Origin: Pseudomonadota bacterium
GTDB taxonomy: Bacteria > Pseudomonadota > Alphaproteobacteria > Micavibrionales > Micavibrionaceae
DNA length: 9,279 bases
Direction: 5' to 3'
Assembly: GCA_016198545.1 (NCBI GenBank)
Contig: JACQIJ010000157.1
Location: forward strand, 1-9,279
The notes beneath the pieces are model-generated. The model was given only the letters and a program-made list of their open reading frames with translations. It was not told the DNA's origin and did not search any database. This document shows, piece by piece, positions 1 through 7,600 of this stretch. The position numbers and the translations under genes were made by a program. How positions within the stretch are numbered: the first letter of the stretch is position 1; the number at the start of each line of letters is the position of its first letter.

Positions 1-2
1 CC

Positions 3-1067
3 GCAGGCCTTGCCGCCCTTTCCCTGACGGGGATGATCAAGGCTACGGACCCCGAACTGCCTCGAACCGCTCCTGACCCGGCGGCGAATCTCATCATGCC
101 CGGTAAAGAAAGCCAGCAGCCGCTGGAAACAGCCGTTTCACCGGTGCAAAAATTGCCTTCCGCCGCCGCAGAAGAAAACCGGGGCAAAGAAACCGGGGCC
201 GGTCCCGTTACCAAAATGGAAAAAACAGAAAACAATCATGAACCGAAATTCGATTTCAGATTGTCTTCACAGCCGTCTGAATCAGAAGAAAAACCGGCCT
301 GGACAAAAGACCAGATTATTGCCGAAATGCGCAGGCAAACGCATAGGAACAGAATTCCCTTTAACCTGCTTTACAACCTGAATGTCTCCGAGAGCAGTCT
401 GCGCCCGGAAGCAAAAAGCGAAAGCGATGCGCGCGGCATCGCGCAGTTTGTTCCCTCAACGCAGCTCGAATATATGTACAAGTGCGCGGATCGACTGTCT
501 CATCCGTACTCTCAAATCGCAAAAGAAAATATAGAGGCCGTCAGGAGAAAGGGTAAGCTGGAATACCGCGTCAAGCCCGGCCGTGACGAACAAAGAGTTC
601 TGGATGCCGCTTATAACCCGTCCGTTTCCATCACGATGCAGATAGAATATCTGCGCTATTTGATCACGTATGCGCAAGAAAATCTTCCCGTCCTTCTGCA
701 AGAAAGAATTGATAGGCTGGAGGCATCCGGGAAAAAAGACAAAACAACGATTGCCCGCATTGCCGAAATCAAAAAACATCTACAACGCCCTATCACCTAT
801 GCCGACGTAAAAGCACTCTACCAGTTAGGACAACGGGGCGGGCTGGAAGAGCTTGTCAGCAATGCCGACCCATTGACGAGAAAAGATAAAGCCTACAAGC
901 ACGCAATGGCCAGCTTCAATACAATCGCCAAAAATGCCGGAACGTTTTATTTTGATGGAAAAAACATGGGCAGTCCGAGGACGGTTGGGCAGCTTATGGA
1001 GCATTACCGCCACTTAATGGGCAATCACATTCTCCCCGCAAGTCTGCAGCAGCATAATCACGGCTGA
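3..1067 (+). CDS. Exported lytic-transglycosylase-like protein (5' end outside window)
   Basis: The frame is open to the left edge. The first ATG, at 33, is preceded in frame by the hydrophobic residues AGLAALSLTG, which read as the end of a signal peptide or membrane anchor, and that ATG has no well-spaced ribosome binding site. The gene therefore probably starts upstream. Numbering from the ATG at 33, residues 10-90 are a Pro/Glu/Lys-rich linker. Residues 119-142 resemble the lysozyme-like SLT fold: the E-S pair at 120-121 is the candidate catalytic Glu, followed by ARGIAQF (133-139) and PST, matching the ES..P.A.S..A.G..Q..P.T pattern. DAAYNPSVSI (191-200) and YLRYL (206-210) resemble the later 'D..NI..G..YL' segment. 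The usual AYNAG motif is not obvious; LYQLGQRGG (262-270) sits where it would be expected. Family members cleave peptidoglycan glycan strands in the periplasm. The fold is fairly likely, activity less so. The ClpP-like gene follows on the same strand after 138 bp. Confidence 0.7.
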   Translation, partial: AGLAALSLTGMIKATDPELPRTAPDPAANLIMPGKESQQPLETAVSPVQKLPSAAAEENRGKETGAGPVTKMEKTENNHEPKFDFRLSSQPSESEEKPAWTKDQIIAEMRRQTHRNRIPFNLLYNLNVSESSLRPEAKSESDARGIAQFVPSTQLEYMYKCADRLSHPYSQIAKENIEAVRRKGKLEYRVKPGRDEQRVLDAAYNPSVSITMQIEYLRYLITYAQENLPVLLQERIDRLEASGKKDKTTIARIAEIKKHLQRPITYADVKALYQLGQRGGLEELVSNADPLTRKDKAYKHAMASFNTIAKNAGTFYFDGKNMGSPRTVGQLMEHYRHLMGNHILPASLQQHNHG

Positions 1068-1107
1068 ATTATATCCCTCCACGACAATATCAGAAATATA
1101 ATCTCCG

Positions 1108-1136
1108 TTGACGGCCCGCTTCGCGCAAGGGACAAT
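1108..1136 (+). promoter_or_regulatory. Candidate sigma-70-type promoter for the exported ClpP-like gene
   Basis: TTGACG (1108-1113) and GACAAT (1131-1136) are separated by 17 bp and match the -35 and -10 consensus at 5/6 and 4/6 positions. Transcription would start near 1143, giving a leader of about 60 nt. A perfect TATAAT also occurs at 1172-1177, but it lacks a good -35 at normal spacing. It could be the real -10 of an activator-dependent promoter. Either would let the downstream gene be transcribed separately from the transglycosylase-like gene. This is pattern matching only. Confidence 0.4.
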
Positions 1137-1194
1137 GCGTTGTCGGCGTCAATAAGATGTCGGCTTGGACGTATAATAAAAAAAACTACTGAAC

Positions 1195-1200
1195 AGGGAG
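1195..1200 (+). promoter_or_regulatory. Ribosome binding site that decides the start of the ClpP-like gene
   Basis: AGGGAG lies 5 nt before the ATG at 1206. The frame is open further upstream to an ATG-free alternative start at 1140 (TTG), but that start has no comparable Shine-Dalgarno sequence and would add 22 residues in front of the signal peptide. The ATG at 1206 is therefore preferred. Confidence 0.75.
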
Positions 1201-1205
1201 CTAAA

Positions 1206-2021
1206 ATGAAAAACGATCCGCGTGACGCTGGGGAAGCCAGCGTTGTTTATGATTCTGAAAAAAAATTAAAAAAGAGCAAGCTTGGCCTCGTTGCCTCTTT
1301 CACGGGGGCGGCTATCATGGGCTTGTCCGTTCTGCTAACGGGCAGCGTTTCTGCCGACGCCGTTCCAGGCGCAGCCGCCGCCAACCAGAATGGAAAATCA
1401 TCGCTTGTTAATTATGATCAAGAATGGACAGTCCGCCTGTCTGGACCTGTCACGCAGTCAAGCGCTGAGACCGTCATCAACAAACTCCGGGAACTAAACA
1501 GGAAAGACCCAATGCGGGAGATAGAGCTGCGCATCAATTCCGGTGGAGGATCGGTCCCAGATGGCCTCGCCATTTACGATGTCATGCAATCCATCAGCAA
1601 CGACATCCGCACTGTCTGCGAAGGGTCAGCGATGTCCATGTCTGCCGTTCTACTCTCCAGCGGAACGCCCGGAAAGCGCATGGCATACGGCCACTGTGAA
1701 ATCATGATACACGAACTGTCCGCCAAGCTGAATGGCCGAATGAGCGATCTGAAAACATGGGGTGAAGATGCGGATCGCGCCAATGAAAAACTCATAAATG
1801 TCCTGCATCACCATACCGGCCTTTCACGTGAAACGTTGCGGATTATCATGACGCAGGACATCAACATGAAAAGTACAAAAGAGGCAAAAGAAATGGGAAT
1901 GATAGACAACATCATCCCGTCGAAACCTCTTCCACCGGCAGCGCCGCGTGAGCTGCCAAAAGATTTCTGCAAGGAACCGGAGCGCAGACTTCTGGGCGTA
2001 TGCACCGTCCCAAAACCCTGA
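1206..2021 (+). CDS. Exported ClpP-like serine protease (peptidase S14 fold)
   Basis: The 271-residue product has a charged start, a Lys-rich stretch (19-25), a hydrophobic segment (26-46) and a signal-peptidase-like site VSADA (48-52), so it should be exported or anchored facing the periplasm. Residues 73-237 then follow ClpP closely: RINSGGGS (109-116, against NSPGG in ClpP), GLAIYDVMQ (120-128), GSAMSMSA (140-147) with Ser144 as nucleophile, IMIHE (166-170) with His169, and TQD (216-218) with Asp218. The intervals Ser-25-His-49-Asp equal those in E. coli ClpP (111, 136, 185). The handle helix region (NGRMSDL, HHHTGLS) and the EAKEMGMIDNII end are kept. One extra residue follows the Asp. 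The tail has two cysteines (FCKEP, GVCTVP) and many prolines. Cytoplasmic ClpP works with ClpX or ClpA, which would be absent outside the membrane, so its substrates and mode of work are unknown. SppA/S49 and periplasmic COG3904 proteins share the fold, but the motifs here are of ClpP type. Confidence 0.85.
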   Translation: MKNDPRDAGEASVVYDSEKKLKKSKLGLVASFTGAAIMGLSVLLTGSVSADAVPGAAAANQNGKSSLVNYDQEWTVRLSGPVTQSSAETVINKLRELNRKDPMREIELRINSGGGSVPDGLAIYDVMQSISNDIRTVCEGSAMSMSAVLLSSGTPGKRMAYGHCEIMIHELSAKLNGRMSDLKTWGEDADRANEKLINVLHHHTGLSRETLRIIMTQDINMKSTKEAKEMGMIDNIIPSKPLPPAAPRELPKDFCKEPERRLLGVCTVPKP

Positions 2022-2036
2022 GGAAACGAATATGAC

Positions 2037-2076
2037 CGAAAAAGGCGCGGCGCCTATGCGGCCTGCGCCTTTTTCG
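2037..2076. terminator. Bidirectional intrinsic terminator between the ClpP-like gene and sucC
   Basis: CGAAAAAGGCGC (2037-2048) and GCGCCTTTTTCG (2065-2076) form a perfect 12-bp inverted repeat around a 16-nt loop. Read in either direction, the GC-rich stem core is followed by five T residues, as in Rho-independent terminators. It lies just after the ClpP-like stop codon (2021) and overlaps the last codons of convergent sucC, whose TAG (2054-2056) sits in the loop. It would end both transcripts, so sucC appears not to be followed by another gene in its operon. Confidence 0.85.
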
Positions 2077-3229
2077 TGGCATTGACGACTTTCTGCGCCG
2101 CATCGCCCAGATTGTCCGCCGCAATGATGGGAAGGCCCGACCCGGCCAGAATCCTTTTGCCTTTATCCACGTTCGTGCCCTCGAGCCGCACGACCAGCGG
2201 CACGGACAGCTTTACTTCCTTGGCCGCGGCAATAATGCCTTCGGCAATGATGTCGCACTTCATAATGCCGCCGAATATGTTCACGAGGACGCCTTTGACA
2301 TTTTTATCCGACAGGATGATTTTAAAGGCCGCCATTACGCGTTCTGTCGTCGCGCCGCCGCCGACATCGAGAAAGTTCGCAGGCCGGCCGCCGTAAAGCT
2401 TAATGATATCCATCGTCGCCATCGCAAGGCCCGCGCCGTTGACCATGCAGCCGATATCGCCGTCGAGAGCAACGTATGAAAGCTCATGATCCTTGGCTAT
2501 GCGCTCTTTTTCATCCTCTTCATCCTCATCGCGCAAAGCCGCCACATCGGGGTGACGGAACAGCGCATTGTCGTCAAAATTCATCTTCGCATCAAGCGCG
2601 ATGATCTCATTCCCCTTCGTCAGAACCAGCGGATTTATTTCCACAAGGGAAGCATCAAGGTCCGTGAACGCCTTGTACATCGATGTCATGAATTTAGCGG
2701 CGGATTTGATGGCCTCCCCCGTCAGTCCCAGGCCGAACGCCAGCTTGCGCGCATGAAACGGTTGCATCCCCGTTGCCGGATCGACAGACACGCGGATGAT
2801 TTTTTCGGGCGTTTTGTGCGCAACTTCCTCGATATCCATGCCGCCCTCGGTGGAAGCCATGAACGTAACGCGACCGGTTGCACGATCCAGCAAAACGCTT
2901 AAGTATAGCTCCTTCGCGATATCGACGCCCTGTTCGATATACAGGCGGCGCACTTTCTGCCCTTCGGGACCGGTCTGGTGCGTCACCAGCCGCATGCCGA
3001 TCATGCGCTGGGCTTCCTTTTTCACATCGGCAACCAACTTCACCACTTTCACCCCGCCGCCCTTACCGCGCCCGCCGGCATGTATCTGCGCCTTCACGAC
3101 CCATACAGGCCCGCCCAGCCTTTCCGCGGCCTTTCCAGCCTCTTCCACGCTGAGCGCCGGGATTCCTTGCGGTACTGCAACATTATATTTTTTCAGCAGT
3201 TCCTTGGCCTGATATTCATGGATATTCAT
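2054..3229 (-). CDS. sucC: Succinyl-CoA synthetase (ADP-forming), beta subunit
   Basis: This subunit binds nucleotide and, with the alpha subunit SucD, interconverts succinyl-CoA and succinate with substrate-level ATP formation in the cytoplasmic TCA cycle. The 391 residues match E. coli SucC (388 aa) end to end. The N-terminal ATP-grasp part begins MNIHEYQAKELL and has Lys46, Gly53-Arg54-Gly55, Glu99 and Glu107 at the nucleotide-binding positions. Asn199 and Asp213 are the magnesium ligands. Asn264 and Gly321-Ile-Met323 (in NIFGGIMKCD) correspond to the substrate-binding residues. The ligase domain holds NFLDVGGGAT (285-294) and VVRLEGTN (346-353). The ATG follows GGGG at 3237-3240 with 7 nt spacing. 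No sucD lies downstream: the convergent ClpP-like gene and a strong terminator are there instead, whereas sucC-sucD are normally adjacent. The protein itself looks intact. Confidence 0.98.
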   Translation of the reverse strand: MNIHEYQAKELLKKYNVAVPQGIPALSVEEAGKAAERLGGPVWVVKAQIHAGGRGKGGGVKVVKLVADVKKEAQRMIGMRLVTHQTGPEGQKVRRLYIEQGVDIAKELYLSVLLDRATGRVTFMASTEGGMDIEEVAHKTPEKIIRVSVDPATGMQPFHARKLAFGLGLTGEAIKSAAKFMTSMYKAFTDLDASLVEINPLVLTKGNEIIALDAKMNFDDNALFRHPDVAALRDEDEEDEKERIAKDHELSYVALDGDIGCMVNGAGLAMATMDIIKLYGGRPANFLDVGGGATTERVMAAFKIILSDKNVKGVLVNIFGGIMKCDIIAEGIIAAAKEVKLSVPLVVRLEGTNVDKGKRILAGSGLPIIAADNLGDAAQKVVNATKKAQAA

Positions 3230-3331
3230 TGAAAAACCCCGTTTTTACAGTGAGATGCGCTCCAGCCCTCTATTATTTAACATTTTGGCGGCGTTTTGGG
3301 AACAACCACCTGCGACCGCATTAGGATTTTA

Positions 3332-3346
3332 TTAACGAAAAGTTAA
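3332..3346. promoter_or_regulatory. CtrA-like TTAA-N7-TTAA palindrome in the divergent control region
   Basis: TTAA CGAAAAG TTAA fits the core of the alphaproteobacterial CtrA binding site (TTAA-N7-TTAAC). It is also part of a perfect inverted repeat ATTAAC-N5-GTTAAT (3331-3347), and an overlapping CGAAAA/TTTTCG pair spans 3336-3355. It lies 46 bp before the start of the 423-residue gene and about 100 bp before that of sucC, so it could serve either. I found no strong -35/-10 pair here; TTAACG (3332-3337) with TAAATA (3356-3361) is a weak candidate for the rightward gene. Confidence 0.4.
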
Positions 3347-3376
3347 TGTTTTTCGTAAATAATGGTGATGCAATAA

Positions 3377-3383
3377 AAGGAAG
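3377..3383 (+). promoter_or_regulatory. Ribosome binding site of the 423-residue gene
   Basis: AAGGAAG ends 8 nt before the ATG at 3392. This supports that start and helps show that the plus strand, not the long minus-strand frame opposite it, is the coding one. Confidence 0.7.
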
Positions 3384-3391
3384 CATAGATA

Positions 3392-4663
3392 ATGGCGACA
3401 GTCGACAGCTTCACGCAAACAGAGCCTCTCCGGCAAAGACCGGAAGCGATCGGGCGCGAGCGCAAACCGGGCATCTTCCTTTCGCCAGAAGAAACGCGCG
3501 CCGAAGAACAACGGTTCAGACGCTACAAACAGCAGGAAGAGGAACTGCGCAAAAGAGAGATCAAGAGACGATCTGAAGAAGAAGAGCGGAAAGAAGATAA
3601 AGAAAACGCCGATGAGACCGTAACCCACATTGCTGCAACTTTTGCGGAGCTGACCGATGATGATATCGTTTACGCCAACGAATTCAATTTTGAATCCCCC
3701 GATCATGCTGCTGCCTTGAACATAGAGGCATCGCAGGAATATGAGGCCGCCTTCAATGAAGGCTGGGACGGATACTACGATGCTACCTATCGTACGATCC
3801 AGATCGGCCAGGATGGCAGCCAGTATTACGCATATCCGACAGAGGACGGCAAGACAAGCTACATCAAGATCGGCGCAGATGGGAAATTCTTTGGATTCGT
3901 CCCGGAGACGGAAATGGACGGTCTGATGCGCGAAGGCCTGGTCAAGGGCGTCTATACCGATAAAAACGGACAGATGGTTTATGCCGACGGGAAACCCGTT
4001 GAAGAAAGCGCTGTAAAATCCATCAACAATATCCGCGATCAATTCGGCATAGACAAAGACGCCACAAGCAAGGACGCGGAAACCGCGCAAAATGCGCTTG
4101 CCGAATTCGATAAAATGCACCAACTGCACGAAGCCGCAGCGGCGGCGGAAGGCAGATGCGATACCATAGCTCTCGACACCGACCTTTCGCCACAGGAAAA
4201 ATTCCTGGAACTTCAAAAAGCGAGAGTTGAACTGGAAATGAAACGGTTGGATGAAAAGGTGATCGTCGATCCGCAGGAAAAAGACGAAAAGACAAAAGAA
4301 AGCGTTGTCAAATACCAGGACGTATTGAAAAAGGTAGAGGATAATCTTAAAGGGAAAACCCCTGCCGAGCAGGAAGAAATACTGAAAAAGACCTTCGGAA
4401 GCAAATACGACGACTTCGCCGCAAAAGAACAAGCGCGCAGCGCCACGGCGCCATCAGCGGCGGCGCATGACCGTTCGACCGGTTCGTTCGCAGGAACAAC
4501 AGATAAACCGGTTGCGGAAAATCCAAAGGAAACAAGCAAGCTCGATTTCAGCAAAGCATCACAAGGCATCAGCGATGAACCGAAAATGCCTGAAGCCCCC
4601 CCGCCTTCCCTTACCGTGCGTCAGCAGACGCAGGCGACGTTCGCCATTCCCGGCGGCGCATAG
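3392..4663 (+). CDS. Uncharacterised charged protein with DG-repeat core and coiled-coil segments
   Basis: I do not recognise this 423-residue product. No signal peptide or membrane segment is visible, so it is probably cytoplasmic, or exported by a route with no N-terminal signal. Residues 33-72 are a dense Glu/Arg/Lys helix, likely coiled coil. Residues 133-205 are Tyr/Gly/Asp-rich with short repeats of strand-turn type (IQIGQDGSQYYAY, IKIGADGKFFGFV, VYTDKNGQMVYADGK), suggesting a small beta-sheet of about three hairpins. Residues 225-345 are again mostly charged helix (KFLELQKARVELEMKRLDEK, EEILKKTF). Residues 348-410 are Ala/Ser/Pro-rich and probably disordered, ending AIPGGA. It has a proper ribosome binding site, and its divergent neighbour sucC leaves a 162-bp control region with a CtrA-like site. 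The domain layout suggests a scaffold or adaptor, but that is a guess. It ends 28 bp from the convergent 1030-residue gene. Confidence 0.8.
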   Translation: MATVDSFTQTEPLRQRPEAIGRERKPGIFLSPEETRAEEQRFRRYKQQEEELRKREIKRRSEEEERKEDKENADETVTHIAATFAELTDDDIVYANEFNFESPDHAAALNIEASQEYEAAFNEGWDGYYDATYRTIQIGQDGSQYYAYPTEDGKTSYIKIGADGKFFGFVPETEMDGLMREGLVKGVYTDKNGQMVYADGKPVEESAVKSINNIRDQFGIDKDATSKDAETAQNALAEFDKMHQLHEAAAAAEGRCDTIALDTDLSPQEKFLELQKARVELEMKRLDEKVIVDPQEKDEKTKESVVKYQDVLKKVEDNLKGKTPAEQEEILKKTFGSKYDDFAAKEQARSATAPSAAAHDRSTGSFAGTTDKPVAENPKETSKLDFSKASQGISDEPKMPEAPPPSLTVRQQTQATFAIPGGA

Positions 4664-4691
4664 CAGGATATCCGGTACAGCAATGATGCGC

Positions 4692-7600
4692 CTACGGCAT
4701 GGAGAGAGCGGCGGGTTGCGCCTGCGGGCGCCGGGGCGCCGGGAAAATTCCCAGCTGCTTCATCTCATTTTCAACCCAGGGCTTATAATCCCGCATCCGG
4801 GAATCATCCAGATATTGTTCAAGAAGAGTCCACCATGCAACCATGCGGCCCTCATGGCCTTTCCAGTTGTCATGAGAAAAAACACGCCTGAAATTTTCAG
4901 GGGTCCATATATCTTTATTCTCCAGAATGGATAATGGAATTTGATCGCCAATCCCGTCCCGAATCATCTTAATGACCGGTATTTTCCCGGAAGGCATCGG
5001 GGATATCCACTTCTCCGCAGGCAAACCCCGGCGGACAAGCCATTCATTGCCTTCCGGCCCCCAGCTGGAGGCTGCGATCTGACCGTTCTCAACGGCATAA
5101 TCGAACGCATCCATCTTCTCGCCCATCGGCACAAACGTCCAGTCGTCGGCGTTTTGGTAGTGCGCCATGATGTAGGCCGGTATCCTGTTCTTGTCCAGAA
5201 GGCCGAATTTTGCCAGGTGGTGCAGTATCTCGGGGTTTTTTATCATATCCCCGTGACGGTCCATTTCCTTCAGAACGCCGTTACCGGTCGCATCCTGCTT
5301 TTCATACATCTCCGGCGTCCACGTGAAATCCTGCGGCGGGGAAAACCCGGCCTTTGTCAGTTCCAGAACCGGAAACCCGCCCCTTTCGAGGATTTCTCTG
5401 ATACTCTCCGGAACCTTGTCTGTCGCTGCGGGAACCCTGACGCTCTTCGCCCAGATTTCCGGCGCGACCTTGGCGATTTCTTCCTTGCGGACCAATTCGG
5501 TCTGGCTGAGCGCGCTGGATCTGGCCGGCTTGTAATAATTGAGCGAATACCACATAACGAGCGTGTCGTTATACGAACCGACATGGGAAAGATCGTCGGC
5601 GGTAATCCGGTCGCGGAAACCCTGCGGCATATGCTCCGTAAGGCCGGTACGACCCAGAATCAGAAGACCGGTATCATTGCTGTCGGCGCGCGCCTTCTGC
5701 CATTCCGGGAAAGGAAAGCGGGCCAGCATCTTCGCCATCGGCCCCTGCTCCGGCAGGTTCTTTTTAAACTGCCGCATCTTCTGATATTTTTCATCGTTAT
5801 GAATGGCGTACAGTAAAGCATTTCCTCTCGACGGCACTTCGATAAACAAATCATAAACGGTAAAAAAGTTTTTATGCCACGGAAGATAATCTTCAAACCC
5901 CACGACATACGACCAAAAGGCCGGATGCGCCCCGATGCCATCTTCCTGGAACCAGGCATCGCGACCCAACGCCCCCACGATGTCTGCAGGCACGTCCGCA
6001 AGCGCAGGAAAATGAGGATTTTTTGTCCATGCATTAAGAACGAAATCATTGTTTTTGAATTTTTTCGTTAGAATCGACGGATTCGCGCGTATCTCGTTCC
6101 ACAGCTTTTCCGGCACGACGCCTTTGCGCAGAAAGCCGGCATGAGCCACCGCCATTAAAGCGGAATCCCCGTCTTTTTTGCTGGACGCGGCCAGTTCCTC
6201 GAGGTTCAGAATCGTTAGAATCTGTCCTGCCTCTTCAGCCGTCAGCATGCCACTGCGGAAAAGCCTGTAAGCGCGCGTATGATCGAAACTGTCGCGCTTC
6301 AGAAACATTTTTTCCTTATCTATCTTGCCGCCGGCCAGATTCTTCTTGATCTGGCTCAGCTCTTCCCATGTGATCTGGACAGGAACGAGCGAACCTTTTG
6401 CAGGCAGGGCCTTCACCTCTTCATCCCCCAAATGGCGGATAATGCGTTTTTCCTCACCCGCATTTGCGATCCAGTCCGCAAGGCGCAACCCGTCCTTTAG
6501 TGTTTTTATGACATCGTTTCGTGTAAATTCTTCCCATACCGAATCCGCAATCGCATCAGCGCGGTTATGATATAGAATCCAGAAAAGCGGCGTGTATCCC
6601 GTTTCGGTATCGTATTCCTTCGTCAGATCATATTTTGTCGCCTGGCGCAAAACATCCAGTTTCGTCGAAGAGATGTCTTTCATCGTTTCCGACGACATGA
6701 CCACATGATACAGTGGCGATGTCCGTGCCTGCTTTGCCTTGATCATGCTCTCCGGCGTACCGGTGCTAATAGGGGCCGGTTCCGCCCGCAGAGCGTTTAT
6801 GCCGCCTTCGACAACCAACCTGTCCGGCAGAAGATGCCACTGCCCGGCCTGCGCGGACAGATCGTAAAGGTTTTCGTTCCTGTTGTTCCTCTTGTTTGCA
6901 TCATCAAAGCTGTACGTAGCCCACATCACATCCGTAACAAATTTCAACTGCCGGGCCTGCGCCGCACTGCGGATATATGCCCACTTGACCTTGTCCCAAT
7001 CGGGATGCTTCGCCGCATTGTCGAACACGCTGGGGGAAAGATTCTTGGCTTCATTATAGTCCGCCGCAATCCCCAAAATGGGAAACCTGCCTTGCGCAAC
7101 CTCCGTTCCTGTCATATCGACGCTGTCCGGCTCGAGAGAGACCTCTGCGACCCAGATATCTCCGTTCGCCTCCAGTTCGGCGCGCGTCTTTTCAGAAAGA
7201 TTCAGCCAAAGTCTATCCTTGAAAATGCTTACAAGAGACATGTAACCGTTTCCCGACGGTTCAATCAGCATCTCCGGCATTACGCTTTTCTGGACCTCTT
7301 CCGTCGCAAAACCCAACTGCTGGGTATCGATCAGCCGCTTGATGATCTTGCCGCCTCCTCCGGGCGAATCAAAATCATAGTATTGAAGCGGTATCTGCAG
7401 CTTTATCTGAAAAGGAATATGGGCATACTGCCCGCTCTCTATGATGGCGGGAAGAAGGCCCAGCCATTCGTCCATAGGAGTGGCGAGACTCTGGCTGATA
7501 TCCATCATATCAAGAGTCCCCATTTCCACCCGGGCCGCAAGCGACAAGCTTACGCCAGGGCGGGTCTGCGGCATCGGTTCGTTCGTGTTGTCAGGCGGCT

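Noticed and set aside
1050..1077. ATAAT...ATTAT inverted repeat after the transglycosylase-like gene
   Set aside because: The stem is only A-T pairs, five long, without a T-run, so it would not terminate transcription.
2486..2902. Plus-strand frames opposite sucC
   Set aside because: sucC is certain from its conserved binding residues, so these are shadows.
3210..3229. Nine-base direct repeat ATGAATATC at the start of sucC
   Set aside because: It encodes the conserved MNIHEYQ start; the second ATG is out of frame, and the repeat follows from the codons for the conserved residues.
3332..4432. Long minus-strand frame (366 codons) opposite the 423-residue gene
   Set aside because: Its Phe/Leu-rich product is what a Lys/Glu-rich gene gives when read backwards. 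It has no clear ribosome binding site, while the plus-strand gene has one.
4724..4743. GC-rich repeat with two copies of GGCGCC
   Set aside because: It is within codons for the Pro/Arg-rich tail and has no following T-run, so it is not a terminator.
4741..4752. Perfect palindrome GGGAAAATTCCC
   Set aside because: It lies inside the coding region of the 1030-residue gene near its 3' end, has no loop or T-run, and is short enough to arise by chance.
4941..5816. Second long plus-strand frame (291 codons) inside the same gene
   Set aside because: It has the same shadow composition, no start context and no motif.
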